DNA of 64,000 nucleotides from Acinetobacter pecorum (GTDB lineage Bacteria > Pseudomonadota > Gammaproteobacteria > Pseudomonadales > Moraxellaceae): assembly GCF_014837015.1 (NCBI RefSeq), contig NZ_JACSPT010000015.1, forward strand, positions 1 to 64,000, read 5' to 3'. The notes under the pieces were generated by a model, which was not told where the DNA came from, searched no databases, and saw only the letters and a program-made list of their open reading frames with translations. This document shows, one piece after another, positions 36,928 to 48,505 of this stretch; within the stretch, counting starts at the first letter, position 1, and every line of letters starts with the position of its first letter. A program made the translations under genes and the position numbers.

Positions 36928-37545
36928 TTAAGCTGGAATATCGCGTACTGAAGCATTACGAATCGCTTCTTTCAAGGCATCATAACCACGAATTGGCGGG
37001 AATTGCGGGAATTCGGCAATAACGTTTTCAGGTGCGGCAAATAAGAAACCATGATCTGCTTCCCCTAGCATCGTGGTATCGTTATAAGAATCTCCTGCTG
37101 CAATCACACGGAAGTTCAAGCCATGTAATGCTTTTACCGCTTGACGTTTTTGGTCCGGCTGACGAAGTTTATAAGCAGAGATCATTCCTGCTTCATCTGT
37201 TTCCAGTTTATGGCAGAAAATAGTTGGCCAATCCAGCTGTTTCATCAGTGGATGAGCAAATTCGTAGAAGGTATCTGAAAGAATAATCAATTGAAAGTGT
37301 GTGCTCACCCATTTCACAAATTCTTTTGCTCCTGGAAAAGGACCCATTTCTGCAATCACTTCCTGAATATCGTTCAAGCCTAAACCGTGCTGTTTTAAAA
37401 TATTCAGACGTTGAGTCATCAGTACATCATAGTCAGGAATGTCACGAGTCGTCGCTTCAAGCTCTTTAATACCGGTTTTTTTTGCAAAGTTAATCCAGAT
37501 TTCTGGAACCAACACGCCTTCTAAATCTAGACATACGACTTCCAT
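36928..37545 (-). CDS. thrH: ThrH: phosphoserine phosphatase / homoserine phosphotransferase
   Basis: A 205-residue HAD enzyme. Pseudomonas ThrH removes phosphate from phosphoserine and can pass it to homoserine. Motif I is CLDLEGVLVPE, with the DxE variant typical of ThrH. Motif II is the serine of ILSDTFYEF, motif III is the lysine region KLRQPDQK, and motif IV is AAGDSYNDTTML. The length equals the described family. The ATG at 37545 is preferred to that at 37551, because AGAGGGG sits about 7 bases before the former and abuts the latter. Confidence 0.93.
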   Translation of the reverse strand: MEVVCLDLEGVLVPEIWINFAKKTGIKELEATTRDIPDYDVLMTQRLNILKQHGLGLNDIQEVIAEMGPFPGAKEFVKWVSTHFQLIILSDTFYEFAHPLMKQLDWPTIFCHKLETDEAGMISAYKLRQPDQKRQAVKALHGLNFRVIAAGDSYNDTTMLGEADHGFLFAAPENVIAEFPQFPPIRGYDALKEAIRNASVRDIPA

Positions 37546-37748
37546 GAACATCCCCTCTGAGTTGTATTGAAAAAATTTGCATTATGATAGCTGAAGAAAC
37601 AGATTTTGCACCGTACTTTTTTAAATCTATTTTTTTCATAACTATTTATTTTTTAGTGATAAGTCTGGTTAATCAATTCTATTAAAATAGAGGTGAAATT
37701 AATTTATATAGGCCATGTCTTTTCCAAGCCTATATCGCCAGGACTCTC

Positions 37749-38483
37749 ATGACCATTATTCCTACTATTGATCGTATCGATGCACTTGCTTCCGAATATG
37801 CAGACAAATCACCTAATGAAATTTTGGCACTTGCCCTGAGCCAGCAAGGTGAAATCGCGATTTCATTTTCTGGTGCCGAAGATGTGGTATTGATTGATAT
37901 GGCCTCTCATCTGGGGAAGCCGTTCCGGGTATTCAGTCTGGATACTGGCCGTTTACATGCAGAAACCTATCAGTTTATTGAAAAGGTTCGTCAGCATTAT
38001 AATATTGATATTGAGATCTGTTTCCCGGAAACTGAGGCTATCCAGCAACTGACTACTGAAAAAGGCCTGTTCAGTTTTTACCGGGATGGTCACCAGGAAT
38101 GTTGTGGAATCCGCAAAGTTCAGCCACTACGTAAAAAGCTGGCCACGTTGGACGGATGGATTACCGGTCAGCGTAAAGACCAAAGCCCGGGCACACGCAA
38201 TGAAATTCCTGTAGTTCAGGCAGATCCAGGTTTTTCCGGTCCCGGAAAGCAGCTAATCAAATACAATCCTCTGGCAAACTGGTCCAGTGCTGATGTCTGG
38301 AGTTATATCCGCATGATGGAAGTGCCTTATAATGCCCTGCATGAAAAAGGTTTCGTTTCAATTGGCTGTGAACCCTGTACCCGCCCTGTCCTGCCAAATC
38401 AGCATGAACGTGAAGGTCGCTGGTGGTGGGAAGAGGCCACCCACAAAGAATGCGGGCTGCATGCCGGCAACTTGAAAAAGTGA
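37749..38483 (+). CDS. cysH: Adenylyl-sulfate (APS) reductase, thioredoxin-dependent, [4Fe-4S]
   Basis: Reduces activated sulfate to sulfite in cysteine synthesis. 244 residues of the PAPS/APS reductase family. It carries the cluster-binding cysteines Cys118-Cys119 (CCGIRKV) and Cys207/Cys210 (GCEPCTRP), which mark the APS-using bacterial form with an iron-sulfur cluster. The C-terminal ECGLH supplies the catalytic Cys235. The [11 protein letters not shown]-loop-like motif binds the nucleotide. It is a single gene, with AGGA before the ATG and a terminator right after. No cysND or other sulfate genes are in the window. Confidence 0.94.
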   Translation: MTIIPTIDRIDALASEYADKSPNEILALALSQQGEIAISFSGAEDVVLIDMASHLGKPFRVFSLDTGRLHAETYQFIEKVRQHYNIDIEICFPETEAIQQLTTEKGLFSFYRDGHQECCGIRKVQPLRKKLATLDGWITGQRKDQSPGTRNEIPVVQADPGFSGPGKQLIKYNPLANWSSADVWSYIRMMEVPYNALHEKGFVSIGCEPCTRPVLPNQHEREGRWWWEEATHKECGLHAGNLKK

Positions 38484-38491
38484 TCTAGCAT

Positions 38492-38518
38492 AACCACCGA
38501 CTCATCGGTGGTTTTTTT
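38492..38518 (+). terminator. cysH: cysH terminator
   Basis: AACCACCGA-CTCA-TCGGTGGTT followed by a T-run, nine bases past the stop codon. Confidence 0.93.
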
Positions 38519-38655
38519 GTAAACGAAACATCTACAGAAAAATCAGTACCTTTCCACGACAAAACCGCTATACTTTGTAATGTCTATATTAATAATTCTA
38601 ACAAGGTTGTTCGGATCAGAGCAGCTGAAGAAACTGCAGTGAGGCAATTTACGCT

Positions 38656-40038
38656 ATGCGTCCATTACACCCGATTGATCTTATTTTCTTGACTTTAGAA
38701 AAACGACAGCAGCCTATGCATGTAGGTGGGCTATTTTTATTCCAGATTCCCGATAATGCACCCACTTCTTTTATTCAGAATCTGGTGAGGGATATTCAAA
38801 ATTCAAAATCTACCCCTATTCCACCTTTTAACAACTATTTAAACGGATTATTTTGGGATGAAGACCAAGAGTTTGATTTAGATCATCATTTTCGTCATAT
38901 TGCGCTGCCAAAACCGGGCCGTATCCGTGAACTGCTCACCTATATTTCACAAGAACATAGTGCCCTGATTGATCGCGCCAAACCTTTATGGACCTGCCAT
39001 ATCATTGAAGGTATTGAAGGTAACCGTTTTGCCATGTATTTCAAGATCCATCATGCCATGGTGGATGGAATTGCCGGCATGCGTCTGGTAGAAAAATCAC
39101 TTTCATTTGACCCCCATGCCAAGAGTATTGTACCGCCGTGGTGTGTAGAAGGGCCACGTGCCAAACGCCTGAAAGCACCCAAAGTGAATGGCTTTAAAAA
39201 TGTCTTGCAAGCCATTAAAGGACAATTGGAATGCGTGCCGCGAGTCGCTTATGAGCTGTCGCAAACCGTCATGAAAGATATGGGGCGTAATCCAGATTAT
39301 GTGTCCAGCTTTCAGGCGCCAAGCTGTATTCTGAATCAACGCGTCAGTGCTTCTCGTCGTTTTGCCGCCCAGTCTTTTGAGTTTTCACGTTTACGCCATA
39401 TTTCCAAGACATTAGGCGTGACCATTAATGACATTGTCCTCGCCATTTGCTCTGGGGCATTACGTGAATATTTATTATCACAAGATGCCCTGCCGAAAAA
39501 ACCGTTAATTGCTATGGTTCCGGCTTCGCTGCGCAGTGATGATTCCGATATATCCAACCGTATTACCATGATTCTGGCCAATCTGGGTACCCATAAAGAA
39601 GACCCGCTGGAACGGCTCAAGATCGTACGTCGCAGTGTACTCAGTGCCAAAGAGCGCTTTAAACGTATGAATGCCAATCAGATTCTAAACTATAGTGCCT
39701 TTGTTTATGGTGCAGCAGGTCTGAATATTGCATCCGGTTTAATGCCGACACGTCAGGCTTTTAACGTGATTATTTCCAATGTGCCAGGACCACAAGAACC
39801 ACTTTACTGGAATGGTGCGCGCCTTGAAGCGCTGTATCCTGCCTCCATTGTGCTCGATGGTCAGGCACTCAATATCACCATGACCAGCTATTTAGACAAA
39901 CTGGAAGTTGGCTTGACCGCATGTCGGAATGCCTTGCCGAAAATGCAGAATTTGCTAACGCATCTTGAAGAAGAAATTCAACGATTTGAATTCATTATAC
40001 AGGGCGAACCCGCCCCAAAGTTACAGGCGGTGAGCTAA
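38656..40038 (+). CDS. Wax ester synthase / acyl-CoA:diacylglycerol acyltransferase (WS/DGAT)
   Basis: Makes wax esters and triacylglycerol storage lipid from acyl-CoA and fatty alcohol or diacylglycerol. The catalytic HHAMVDG (HHxxxDG) is at 132-138, the same motif and placement as in AtfA of Acinetobacter baylyi. The 460 residues and the C-terminal segments NVIISNVPGP and LNITMTSYLDKLEVGLT match the family. The enzyme is amphipathic and associates with lipid droplets at the inner membrane. The linked FadL pair fits a lipid uptake and storage theme. Terminator at 40111. Confidence 0.95.
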   Translation: MRPLHPIDLIFLTLEKRQQPMHVGGLFLFQIPDNAPTSFIQNLVRDIQNSKSTPIPPFNNYLNGLFWDEDQEFDLDHHFRHIALPKPGRIRELLTYISQEHSALIDRAKPLWTCHIIEGIEGNRFAMYFKIHHAMVDGIAGMRLVEKSLSFDPHAKSIVPPWCVEGPRAKRLKAPKVNGFKNVLQAIKGQLECVPRVAYELSQTVMKDMGRNPDYVSSFQAPSCILNQRVSASRRFAAQSFEFSRLRHISKTLGVTINDIVLAICSGALREYLLSQDALPKKPLIAMVPASLRSDDSDISNRITMILANLGTHKEDPLERLKIVRRSVLSAKERFKRMNANQILNYSAFVYGAAGLNIASGLMPTRQAFNVIISNVPGPQEPLYWNGARLEALYPASIVLDGQALNITMTSYLDKLEVGLTACRNALPKMQNLLTHLEEEIQRFEFIIQGEPAPKLQAVS

Positions 40039-40110
40039 CCGCAGATGAATAAATAAAATAGCCAGGCTGACAAAGAGAATGATAATTTTTGCCAGTCCTT
40101 GCCAAAGAAT

Positions 40111-40145
40111 AAAGGGACCAGATTGGTCCCTTTTCTTTATTTTTT
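40111..40145 (+). terminator. Terminator after the WS/DGAT gene
   Basis: AAAGGGACCA-GAT-TGGTCCCTTT followed by a T-rich run, about 70 bases past the stop codon. Confidence 0.93.
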
Positions 40146-40246
40146 AAATCTTTCTGATTTTTTTAGAATTTTTGGAGGATTTTCCTAGGTAGAAGAAAAT
40201 CTCTTCAAATGATTTTTGCCCGCTTAGAAAACCGAAAACAAGATCA

Positions 40247-40420
40247 TCAGCTTTTAATGGTACGGCACTGTTGCAGTAATTGATGACAGGCACTACGAAT
40301 CATACTTGCGGTAATCTGAACTTCATTACCGCGTTCATCTACGATATAGCCTGCATGTACAGTCTTTGGTTCTAATACGTGTTTTAGGCCTTTATTGATT
40401 ACTGCTTTACTCATATTCAT
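40247..40420 (-). CDS. Small conserved protein (possibly PA1571-like), 57 residues
   Basis: A short gene with a strong ribosome-binding site (AAGGAG six bases before ATG 40420). The product begins MNMSKAVINKG and contains GYIVDERGNEVQITASMI followed by a helical Cys/Gln-rich end, CHQLLQQCRTIKS. The GYxxDxxGxEVxIT pattern with a following helix resembles the small PA1571-type family of gamma-proteobacteria, recalled by pattern only. Function unknown. It lies between WS/DGAT and rng, with no operon partner. Confidence 0.8.
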   Translation of the reverse strand: MNMSKAVINKGLKHVLEPKTVHAGYIVDERGNEVQITASMIRSACHQLLQQCRTIKS

Positions 40421-40552
40421 CACACACTCCTTTTGCTAAGCCTGAAACTGGGAGAAACGGCTTTGGCTAATTCATGCATCTAGTATTGTAAATAAAGGCC
40501 CCGATGTAAAATTTCAGATGTAACAAGTGTTTAACGATATTCTGTTACAATT

Positions 40553-42007
40553 TCAGCTGAGAATGATATCGTATTGCTCTTGCGTATAGAGATTTTCCAC
40601 CTGGAACTTAATCACGCGATTAATAAAATGCTCCAGATCAGCGACAGCCGGCGCTTCCACTGTTAACAAGCGATCAATAACAGCTGGATGCGCGACAACA
40701 GTAAAGCCACTCTGTGACTCATAAGCACGGGCATAGCGTAGAATTTCCCTGAATATTTCGTAACATACTGACTCGGCTGTTTTAACATAACCCCGCCCCT
40801 GACAGGTCGGACAAGACTCACACAGCAGATGCTCCAGCGATTCACGGGTCCGTTTCCGGGTCATTTCCACCAAGCCAAGTTCTGACACCTGAGTAATCTT
40901 GGTTTTGGCATGATCACGTTCCAGCATACGTTCAAACTGTTTCATCACTTCTTCACGATGCTGCGCTTCCTGCATGTCAATAAAATCAATGATGATAATG
41001 CCACCGAGATTACGCAAACGTAACTGACGTGCGATAACCTGCGTCGCTTCCATATTGGTTTTAAAGACGGTGTCTTCCAGCGAACGGCCACCAACATAAG
41101 AGCCAGTATTGACATCAATCGTAGCCATGGCTTCGGTCTGGTCAATCATTAAATAGCCACCAGACTTGAGCGCAACCCGGGTTTGCAATGCCTTCTGCAG
41201 ATCTTCTTCGACATTATACAGGTCAAAAATTGGCCGTTCCCCCGGATAATGCAGCAAACGGTTTTTCATGTTCGGAACGAATTCTTCGACAAATTCCTGC
41301 AGCTTGGCATGAATCTCCCGTGAGTCTACATAAATTTTGGCCGTTTCTTCATTGGCCAGATCACGAATGACGCGTTGCGGCAAAGGCAATTCTTCAAAAA
41401 TCAAAGAAGGTACCGCAATAATCTTTTGCTTGCGCTGGATGTATTCCCAGAGTTTGGCCAGATAAGCCATATCCTGCGCGATGGCTTCTTCTTCAATCCC
41501 TTCTGCCGCAGTACGCACAATCACTGAGCCCGGCAGCTTGTGCTCCACCTGAATCCGCTCAATGATAGAACGCAAACGATTACGCTCTTCTTCGGATTCA
41601 ATCCGTTGCGATACCCCAATATGATTGCCATATGGCATCAAGACCAAATAGCGTGAAGGAATAGACAGGTCAGTAGACAGGCGTGCGCCTTTGGTACCGA
41701 GCATATCCTTCATGACCTGAACAGTGAGGGTCTGTCCCGGTTGCAGTAGCTCAAAAACATTCGGGGTTGGCTGATTGCGTGGCCAGACCATATCATTGAT
41801 ATGCAAAAATGCAGTACGCGAGAGTCCGATATCTACGAAAGCGGCCTGCATCCCGGGTAAAACCCGCACCACTTTTCCTTTATAGACATTTCCTACCAGA
41901 CCACGCTTGGCGGTACGCTCGACAAACAGTTCATTGACCGTGCCGTTTTCAATTAACGCGACCCGACATTCCATCGGTGTGACGTTAATCAACAACTCGT
42001 CAGACAT
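40553..42007 (-). CDS. rng: Ribonuclease G
   Basis: Endoribonuclease of the RNase E/G family that matures the 5' end of 16S rRNA and degrades some mRNAs. The 484 residues start at ATG 42007 (MSDELLINVTPMECRVALIENG, the canonical N-terminus); a TTG at 42019 is in frame but less likely. The S1 domain is around residues 38-125, the catalytic DNase I-like part holds IDVNTGSYVG and IIIDFIDM, and the zinc-link CESCPTCQGRG (CPxC) lies near residue 390. Last gene of the mreBCD-maf-rng operon; no arginine-rich C-terminal scaffold, so not RNase E. Confidence 0.97.
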   Translation of the reverse strand: MSDELLINVTPMECRVALIENGTVNELFVERTAKRGLVGNVYKGKVVRVLPGMQAAFVDIGLSRTAFLHINDMVWPRNQPTPNVFELLQPGQTLTVQVMKDMLGTKGARLSTDLSIPSRYLVLMPYGNHIGVSQRIESEEERNRLRSIIERIQVEHKLPGSVIVRTAAEGIEEEAIAQDMAYLAKLWEYIQRKQKIIAVPSLIFEELPLPQRVIRDLANEETAKIYVDSREIHAKLQEFVEEFVPNMKNRLLHYPGERPIFDLYNVEEDLQKALQTRVALKSGGYLMIDQTEAMATIDVNTGSYVGGRSLEDTVFKTNMEATQVIARQLRLRNLGGIIIIDFIDMQEAQHREEVMKQFERMLERDHAKTKITQVSELGLVEMTRKRTRESLEHLLCESCPTCQGRGYVKTAESVCYEIFREILRYARAYESQSGFTVVAHPAVIDRLLTVEAPAVADLEHFINRVIKFQVENLYTQEQYDIILS

Positions 42008-42046
42008 AAATACACTCAAAACATTATAAGAATTCTTTTTCAGCAG

Positions 42047-42613
42047 TTAATTTAGTGCCTTAACCGTCTGTAATAACTGTACTGTTTCATATAAGGGCAA
42101 GCCCACCACATTGGAATAACTGCCCTGTATTTTTGGAATATAACGTGCAGCAATTCCTTGAATTGCATAAGCCCCGGCTTTACCCAAAGGCTCACCTGTC
42201 GCCCAGTAACTTTCCATATCTGCAGCGCTCAGGATTTGAAATTCGACCTGTGTACGCACCACTATACTGTATTTTTCACACTTTGTACGAACACAGACGC
42301 CACTATACACATCATGCCATCGACCAGAGATTTTTGTCCATATTTCAATCGCATGTTCTTTAGATTCAGGTTTGCCCAGAATCTCCTGATCGACCCCTAA
42401 ACTGGTATCCGCAGCAATAATGATGGCATCCGGATAGCGTTCGGCCACGGCATCCGCTTTGGCTCGTGCCAGACGCTCGACATAAGCAGCGACTGTCTCG
42501 CCCTCTTGTACCGATTCGTCAATTTCTGGACTATAAATATCAAATTGTAGCCCGAGTTGCTGTAACAACTCGCGACGTCGTGGTGAGCTGGAAGCTAGAA
42601 CTATATGCGCCAT
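42047..42613 (-). CDS. maf: Maf-family nucleoside triphosphate pyrophosphatase
   Basis: A 188-residue house-cleaning enzyme that hydrolyses modified or canonical dTTP/UTP-type nucleotides. The signature LASSSPRRRELLQQLG at the start, with AADT and GKPES further on, identifies Maf (YhdE type). It overlaps mreD by 13 bases and precedes rng by about 39 bases, the classical arrangement in gamma-proteobacteria. Confidence 0.96.
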   Translation of the reverse strand: MAHIVLASSSPRRRELLQQLGLQFDIYSPEIDESVQEGETVAAYVERLARAKADAVAERYPDAIIIAADTSLGVDQEILGKPESKEHAIEIWTKISGRWHDVYSGVCVRTKCEKYSIVVRTQVEFQILSAADMESYWATGEPLGKAGAYAIQGIAARYIPKIQGSYSNVVGLPLYETVQLLQTVKALN

Positions 42614-43092
42614 TTTTTCAGCATATAATAAATTACTGGCCAGACCAGAATACTGGTGAGCATCGGAATCCAGTGCCGTGCAAAAGAAAATTGCATCCCG
42701 GCCATAATCTGGGCAAAAAAGATTATCAGCAAATACGCCACAATCGCCAGCCCCATAATCACCCAGAGATTATTGAAGGTCAGGATACGGCGTTCGCGGG
42801 TCAGAAAACGGGCTAAAAAGGCGATAATGATAAAGCTGAGTGCATTCAGACCCAAGGGGGCATCTAGCAGCAAATCCATAAAAATACCGGTGCCGAAGGC
42901 AAACCAGATTCCGCACCAGGTTGGCTGGCACAGCACCCAGAATAGCATGATCATCAGCATGAACAGCGGACGCCAGCCCGAGAGATTATAGGAAAGTGGA
43001 TAGACCATTAAAATGGAAGCTACAATCACCGAAATGACAATAGCCATTAAAGGATCACGATGCTTTCTAGACTTCATCCTAGCGATTGACAT
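42601..43092 (-). CDS. mreD: Rod shape-determining protein MreD
   Basis: A 163-residue inner-membrane protein with about five helices, and conserved LLDAPLGLNAL in a cytoplasmic loop. It is part of the elongasome that couples MreB filaments to RodA/PBP2 wall synthesis. It overlaps mreC by 14 bases and maf by 13, indicating translational coupling. Confidence 0.95.
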   Translation of the reverse strand: MSIARMKSRKHRDPLMAIVISVIVASILMVYPLSYNLSGWRPLFMLMIMLFWVLCQPTWCGIWFAFGTGIFMDLLLDAPLGLNALSFIIIAFLARFLTRERRILTFNNLWVIMGLAIVAYLLIIFFAQIMAGMQFSFARHWIPMLTSILVWPVIYYMLKKWRI

Positions 43093-43936
43093 GCGGTTGC
43101 TCCATCGCTAATGAATCGGAAAATAACACCACCACGTGATGTCCACCGGCCAGCTGGGCGGCAGGTGTGACATCAATCTGGGCAAACTCTCCGGAATTAT
43201 GCCGTTGTACTTTAGACACCTGCCCCACCAGATAACCTGCCGGAAAATGTTGTCCCAAGCCCGAACTATAGACTTTTTCACCGACCTTGATATTGGCACT
43301 GGTCGGCACATATTCCATTTTCAAACGTCCCAGATCACCTGTGCCCGAGACAATGGCACGCATGCCCGTACGTTCCAGACGCACTGACAGTGAATGCTCT
43401 TTATCAGACAGCAGCATGACCCGGCTACTATGCGGATAGACATTGATAATCTGTCCCATGATACCCTTGTCGTCCAGTACCGTTTGCCCGACTTTTAGCT
43501 GGCTTTTAGCACCCCGGTTGATCACGATAATATGCCGCAATGGATCGGCATCGGTGCCAATCACTTCCGCAATTTCGATACGTCCATCAATGATTAGCGG
43601 TGTGTCCAATAGACCGCGCAAACGGGTATTTTCGGCAGAAAGTTCAGAGATTTTTTGTAAGCGTACCTGTGCCTGTAACAGCTCGGCCTGCATCGCGGTA
43701 TTTTCCCGGCGCAACTGAGCTTCAGACTTGGTTTGTTGATTTAACCACTCTCGCGACAATACCGGATAACTGGCCACCGCATAAATAGGATTATAAGCAG
43801 CGTACAAGACATCCCTTGCAGGTTGAACAACATGTGGCATGCGCCAATCAAAGAAAAGCACCACCAGGCATGTCACCAATGCAATGATAAAAGAGCGAAA
43901 AGATGGCGGTTGTCGAGAAAACAGATGTGCTTGCAC
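43079..43936 (-). CDS. mreC: Rod shape-determining protein MreC
   Basis: A 285-residue bitopic protein. It has a short cytoplasmic N-terminus, one membrane helix (about 16-34), a coiled-coil dimerisation region (about 68-105) and a periplasmic beta domain (ViGTDADPLRHIIVINRG, SSGLGQHFPAGYLVGQV). It links MreB to periplasmic wall enzymes. The start is GTG at 43936 with AAGGAT upstream; mreB ends 16 bases before. Confidence 0.95.
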   Translation of the reverse strand: MQAHLFSRQPPSFRSFIIALVTCLVVLFFDWRMPHVVQPARDVLYAAYNPIYAVASYPVLSREWLNQQTKSEAQLRRENTAMQAELLQAQVRLQKISELSAENTRLRGLLDTPLIIDGRIEIAEVIGTDADPLRHIIVINRGAKSQLKVGQTVLDDKGIMGQIINVYPHSSRVMLLSDKEHSLSVRLERTGMRAIVSGTGDLGRLKMEYVPTSANIKVGEKVYSSGLGQHFPAGYLVGQVSKVQRHNSGEFAQIDVTPAAQLAGGHHVVVLFSDSLAMEQPHVNR

Positions 43937-43952
43937 CCGCCGGATCCTTTTC

Positions 43953-45020
<1,068 letters not shown>

Positions 45021-45131
45021 TTATATGGACGCAAGGTGGCCACTTTAACTAAATGTGATGATTTGGACAAGTCAATCGCTTATCATAACGCATGATAATT
45101 TGAATTTTTTTAATACTGATTAGGTAATATT

Positions 45132-45446
45132 ATGTCTACATCGGATGCACAGCATTCTGCAGATTTAAGTGCAGAAACAGTTTCAGCTATTGCCAACCTT
45201 GCACGGTTATCTCTCAATGATACGCAATCTGCTGAATATGCTCAAAGTTTAAATAAAATTTTAGGCATGATGGAAACCCTGAAAGGCATCAATACCGATG
45301 GTGTTGAACCCCTGAAAAGCCCTTTCGACCACCCTCAGCCGCTACGTGATGACGTGGTTACCGAAACCAATCATCGTGAGCAATACCAAGCAGTTGCACC
45401 AGCTGTTCAGGATGGCTTGTACCTCGTACCGCGCGTGATTGAGTAA
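45132..45446 (+). CDS. gatC: Aspartyl/glutamyl-tRNA amidotransferase subunit C
   Basis: A 104-residue subunit that stabilises GatA on GatB. It shows LARLSLNDTQSAEYAQSLNKIL and the C-terminal YLVPRVIE of the family. First gene of gatCAB, divergent from mreB. A purine tract TTAGGTAAT precedes the ATG. Confidence 0.95.
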   Translation: MSTSDAQHSADLSAETVSAIANLARLSLNDTQSAEYAQSLNKILGMMETLKGINTDGVEPLKSPFDHPQPLRDDVVTETNHREQYQAVAPAVQDGLYLVPRVIE

Positions 45447-45498
45447 TTACTACCCAGTTCATTCTTTTTATTAAATTAAACGTAAAGAATTATTTCTC

Positions 45499-46977
45499 AT
45501 GACAGATTTACATCGCTTATCTATTCGTGAACTTAGTGAAGGTCTGGCAAATGCCCAGTTTTCATCTCGCGAATTGACTGAACACTACTTAAAGCGCATT
45601 GCAAAAATTGATGCACAGGTCAAGGCTTATGTGACGGTAACTGCTGAACAGGCATTGGCTGAAGCTGATGCTGCCGATGCTGCAATCAAATCTGGTAATG
45701 CCTCTGCCCTGACTGGTGTGCCAGTTGCCCACAAAGACATTTTCTGTACCCAGGGCATCAAGACCACTGCCGGTTCTAAAATGCTGGACAATTTTATCTC
45801 TCCTTACGATGCGACCGTAGTAGCGAAAGGCAAAGCTGCGGGCCTGGTCACTTTAGGTAAAGTGAACATGGACGAATTCGCAATGGGTTCGACCTCTGAA
45901 AACTCATACTACGGCGCAACGGCTAACCCTTGGAACCTGGGTCATGTCCCTGGCGGTTCTTCAGGTGGCTCTGCAGCAGCTGTAGCAGCCGATCTTGCTC
46001 CGTTTGCAACTGGTACTGACACCGGCGGTTCTATCCGTCAACCTGCGTCATTCTGTGGCCTGACCGGCCTTAAACCGACCTATGGCCGAGTATCACGTTT
46101 CGGTATGATTGCCTATGCCTCATCACTGGATCAAGGCGGTCCGATGGCACGTTCGGCAGAAGACTGTGCTTACCTGATGAATGTGATGGCCGGCCATGAT
46201 GCCAAAGATTCAACCTCAATGGACAAAGACGTTGATGACTATGTGGCAAATCTGAACGCCACATCTGTAAAAGGTTTGCGCATCGGTATTCCAAAGCAAT
46301 ACTTCAATGTGGAAGGTCTGGATGCAGACGTAAAAGCACGGGTTGAAGAATCCTTAAAAAAACTGGAAGACATGGGCGCAATTCTGGTTGAGATTGATCT
46401 CGATATGACAGAAAGCTATGTGCCGACTTACTATCTGATCGCGCCTGCTGAAGCCTCTTCGAATCTGTCACGTTATGACGGCGTGCGTTATGGCTACCGT
46501 GCAGAAAACCCGGTGGACCTGATGGACCTGTACAAGCGTTCACGTTCAGAAGGATTTGGTGCAGAAGTGCAACGCCGTATCCTGATTGGTACGTATGCCC
46601 TGTCTGCAGGTTATTACGATGCTTACTATGTAAAAGCACAGAAAGTACGCCGCCTGATCCAGCAAGATTTCCTCAAAGCATTTGAATCTGTCGATGTCAT
46701 CGCAGCACCTTCTGCGCCAACGACTGCCTATAAAATTGGTGCGGATTTAACGCCAGTTGAAATGTACCTGGGCGATATTTATACGCTTGCGGTAAACCTG
46801 GCAGGTCTTCCTGCGATTAACGCGCCTGTCGGTTTTGACCAGAACAACTTGCCAGTTGGCTTACAGCTGATTGGTACTTACTGGTCAGAATCTCAATTGT
46901 TGTCTGTGGTACATCAGTATCAACAGGCCACAGATTGGCATACACAACGCGCTGCAATTGCTGAGGAGAACGCATAA
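45499..46977 (+). CDS. gatA: Aspartyl/glutamyl-tRNA amidotransferase subunit A
   Basis: A 492-residue amidase that releases ammonia from glutamine for transamidation of Glu-tRNA-Gln or Asp-tRNA-Asn. It has the amidase-signature Ser-cisSer-Lys triad: VAHKDIF holds the lysine, and [14 protein letters not shown] and [16 protein letters not shown] hold the serines. Fifty-two bases separate it from gatC, and its stop overlaps the gatB start by one base (TAATG). Confidence 0.97.
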   Translation: MTDLHRLSIRELSEGLANAQFSSRELTEHYLKRIAKIDAQVKAYVTVTAEQALAEADAADAAIKSGNASALTGVPVAHKDIFCTQGIKTTAGSKMLDNFISPYDATVVAKGKAAGLVTLGKVNMDEFAMGSTSENSYYGATANPWNLGHVPGGSSGGSAAAVAADLAPFATGTDTGGSIRQPASFCGLTGLKPTYGRVSRFGMIAYASSLDQGGPMARSAEDCAYLMNVMAGHDAKDSTSMDKDVDDYVANLNATSVKGLRIGIPKQYFNVEGLDADVKARVEESLKKLEDMGAILVEIDLDMTESYVPTYYLIAPAEASSNLSRYDGVRYGYRAENPVDLMDLYKRSRSEGFGAEVQRRILIGTYALSAGYYDAYYVKAQKVRRLIQQDFLKAFESVDVIAAPSAPTTAYKIGADLTPVEMYLGDIYTLAVNLAGLPAINAPVGFDQNNLPVGLQLIGTYWSESQLLSVVHQYQQATDWHTQRAAIAEENA

Positions 46978-48458
46978 TGGCTCAAGCTCAAAAATCGGCT
47001 AAACCGAAATCCAACCTGATTGATGGCTGGGAAGTCGTTATTGGTATCGAGATTCACACTCAGCTTGCCACCAATACCAAAATTTTCTCAGGTTCATCGA
47101 CTGTTTTTGGTAATGATCCAAACACCCAAGCCAGCCTGGTTGATTTGGCCATGCCGGGCGTATTGCCGGTATTGAACAAAGAAGTGGTTGATCTTGCGAT
47201 TCGCTTTGGTCTGGGTATCGATGCTTACATCGACCAGGCTTCTGTGTTTGCGCGTAAAAACTACTTCTACCCGGATTCTCCAAAAGGCTATCAGATCAGC
47301 CAGATGGACAACCCGATTGTGGGCTTGGGTCATATCGACATCCAGCTTGAAGATGGCACGGTTAAACGCATTGGCGTAACCCGTGCGCATTTAGAGGAAG
47401 ATGCAGGCAAATCGATTCATGACCAGTTTGAAGGCATGTCTGGTATCGATTTAAACCGTGCCGGTACGCCACTACTTGAAATTGTTTCTGAACCAGATAT
47501 GCGTTCGGTTGAAGAAGCGGTTGCTTATATCAAAGCGATTCACACGCTTGTGCGCTGGTTAGGCATTTCCGACGGTAATATGGCGGAAGGTTCGTTCCGC
47601 TGTGACTGTAACGTGTCGTTACGTCGTCCGGGTCAACCGTTTGGTACACGTTGTGAATTGAAAAACCTCAACTCATTCCGTTTCATTGAACAAGCGATCA
47701 ATGTTGAAATTGAACGTCAAATGGAAATTCTGGACTGGGATGGCACCATTGATCAGGAAACGCGTCTGTTCGACCCGGTAAAGATGGAAACGCGTTCAAT
47801 GCGTTCTAAAGAAGAAGCGAACGATTACCGCTACTTCCCTGACCCAGACTTGTTGCCTGTGGTGATTGCTGATGAGCAAATCGAAGCCATTAAAGCAACC
47901 ATGCCTGAGCTTCCTGCTGCACGCCGTGCACGTTTCGTGGCGGACTTTGGTGTGACTGAGTACGATGCACACGTTTTAACGCTTACACGTGAAATGTCAG
48001 AGTTTTACGAAGAAGTCGTCGCTGCTGCTGGCGGCGCTGCACAAGGTAAAGTGTCTGCAAACTGGGTGATGGGCGAATTCTCAGGGGCGCTAAACAAAGC
48101 AGGCTTAGATTTGGCGGATTCTCCTGTATCTGCGGAAAAACTTGGCGGTATGATCGCGCGTATTGTGGATAACACGATTAACGGTAAGATCGCGAAGCAA
48201 GTATTCGGCTTTATGTGGGAAGAAGGCAAATCTGCGGACGAGATTATTGCTGAAAAAGGCTTGAAACAGGAAACTGATACAGGTGCGATTGAAGCGATTA
48301 TTAAGGAAGTGCTTGCTGCCAACGAGAAGATGGTTGAAGAGTATAAATCTGGTAAAGAGAAAGCTTTCAATGGTCTGGTTGGTCAAGTCATGAAAGCAGC
48401 AAAAGGTAAAGCGAACCCTGCGCAAGTGAACGGATTAATGAAGAAATTGATTGGTTAA
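46977..48458 (+). CDS. gatB: Aspartyl/glutamyl-tRNA amidotransferase subunit B
   Basis: A 493-residue kinase/transamidase subunit that binds the misacylated tRNA. The N-terminal cradle carries [20 protein letters not shown], the signature [10 protein letters not shown] and [10 protein letters not shown]. The C-terminal YqeY-like helical tail ends [16 protein letters not shown]. It is translationally coupled to gatA. Terminator immediately after, shared with the convergent NACHT gene. Confidence 0.97.
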   Translation: MAQAQKSAKPKSNLIDGWEVVIGIEIHTQLATNTKIFSGSSTVFGNDPNTQASLVDLAMPGVLPVLNKEVVDLAIRFGLGIDAYIDQASVFARKNYFYPDSPKGYQISQMDNPIVGLGHIDIQLEDGTVKRIGVTRAHLEEDAGKSIHDQFEGMSGIDLNRAGTPLLEIVSEPDMRSVEEAVAYIKAIHTLVRWLGISDGNMAEGSFRCDCNVSLRRPGQPFGTRCELKNLNSFRFIEQAINVEIERQMEILDWDGTIDQETRLFDPVKMETRSMRSKEEANDYRYFPDPDLLPVVIADEQIEAIKATMPELPAARRARFVADFGVTEYDAHVLTLTREMSEFYEEVVAAAGGAAQGKVSANWVMGEFSGALNKAGLDLADSPVSAEKLGGMIARIVDNTINGKIAKQVFGFMWEEGKSADEIIAEKGLKQETDTGAIEAIIKEVLAANEKMVEEYKSGKEKAFNGLVGQVMKAAKGKANPAQVNGLMKKLIG

Positions 48459-48477
48459 TCTGATTTTTTCTTAAAAG

Positions 48478-48505
48478 AAAACCCGCTTTAGAGCGGGTTT
48501 TTTTC
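48478..48505. terminator. Terminator shared by gatB and the NACHT gene
   Basis: AACCCGCT-TTAG-AGCGGGTT with a T-run on the plus side and an A-run on the other. The NACHT gene stop codon (TGA at 48504-48506) touches the T-run. Confidence 0.92.
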
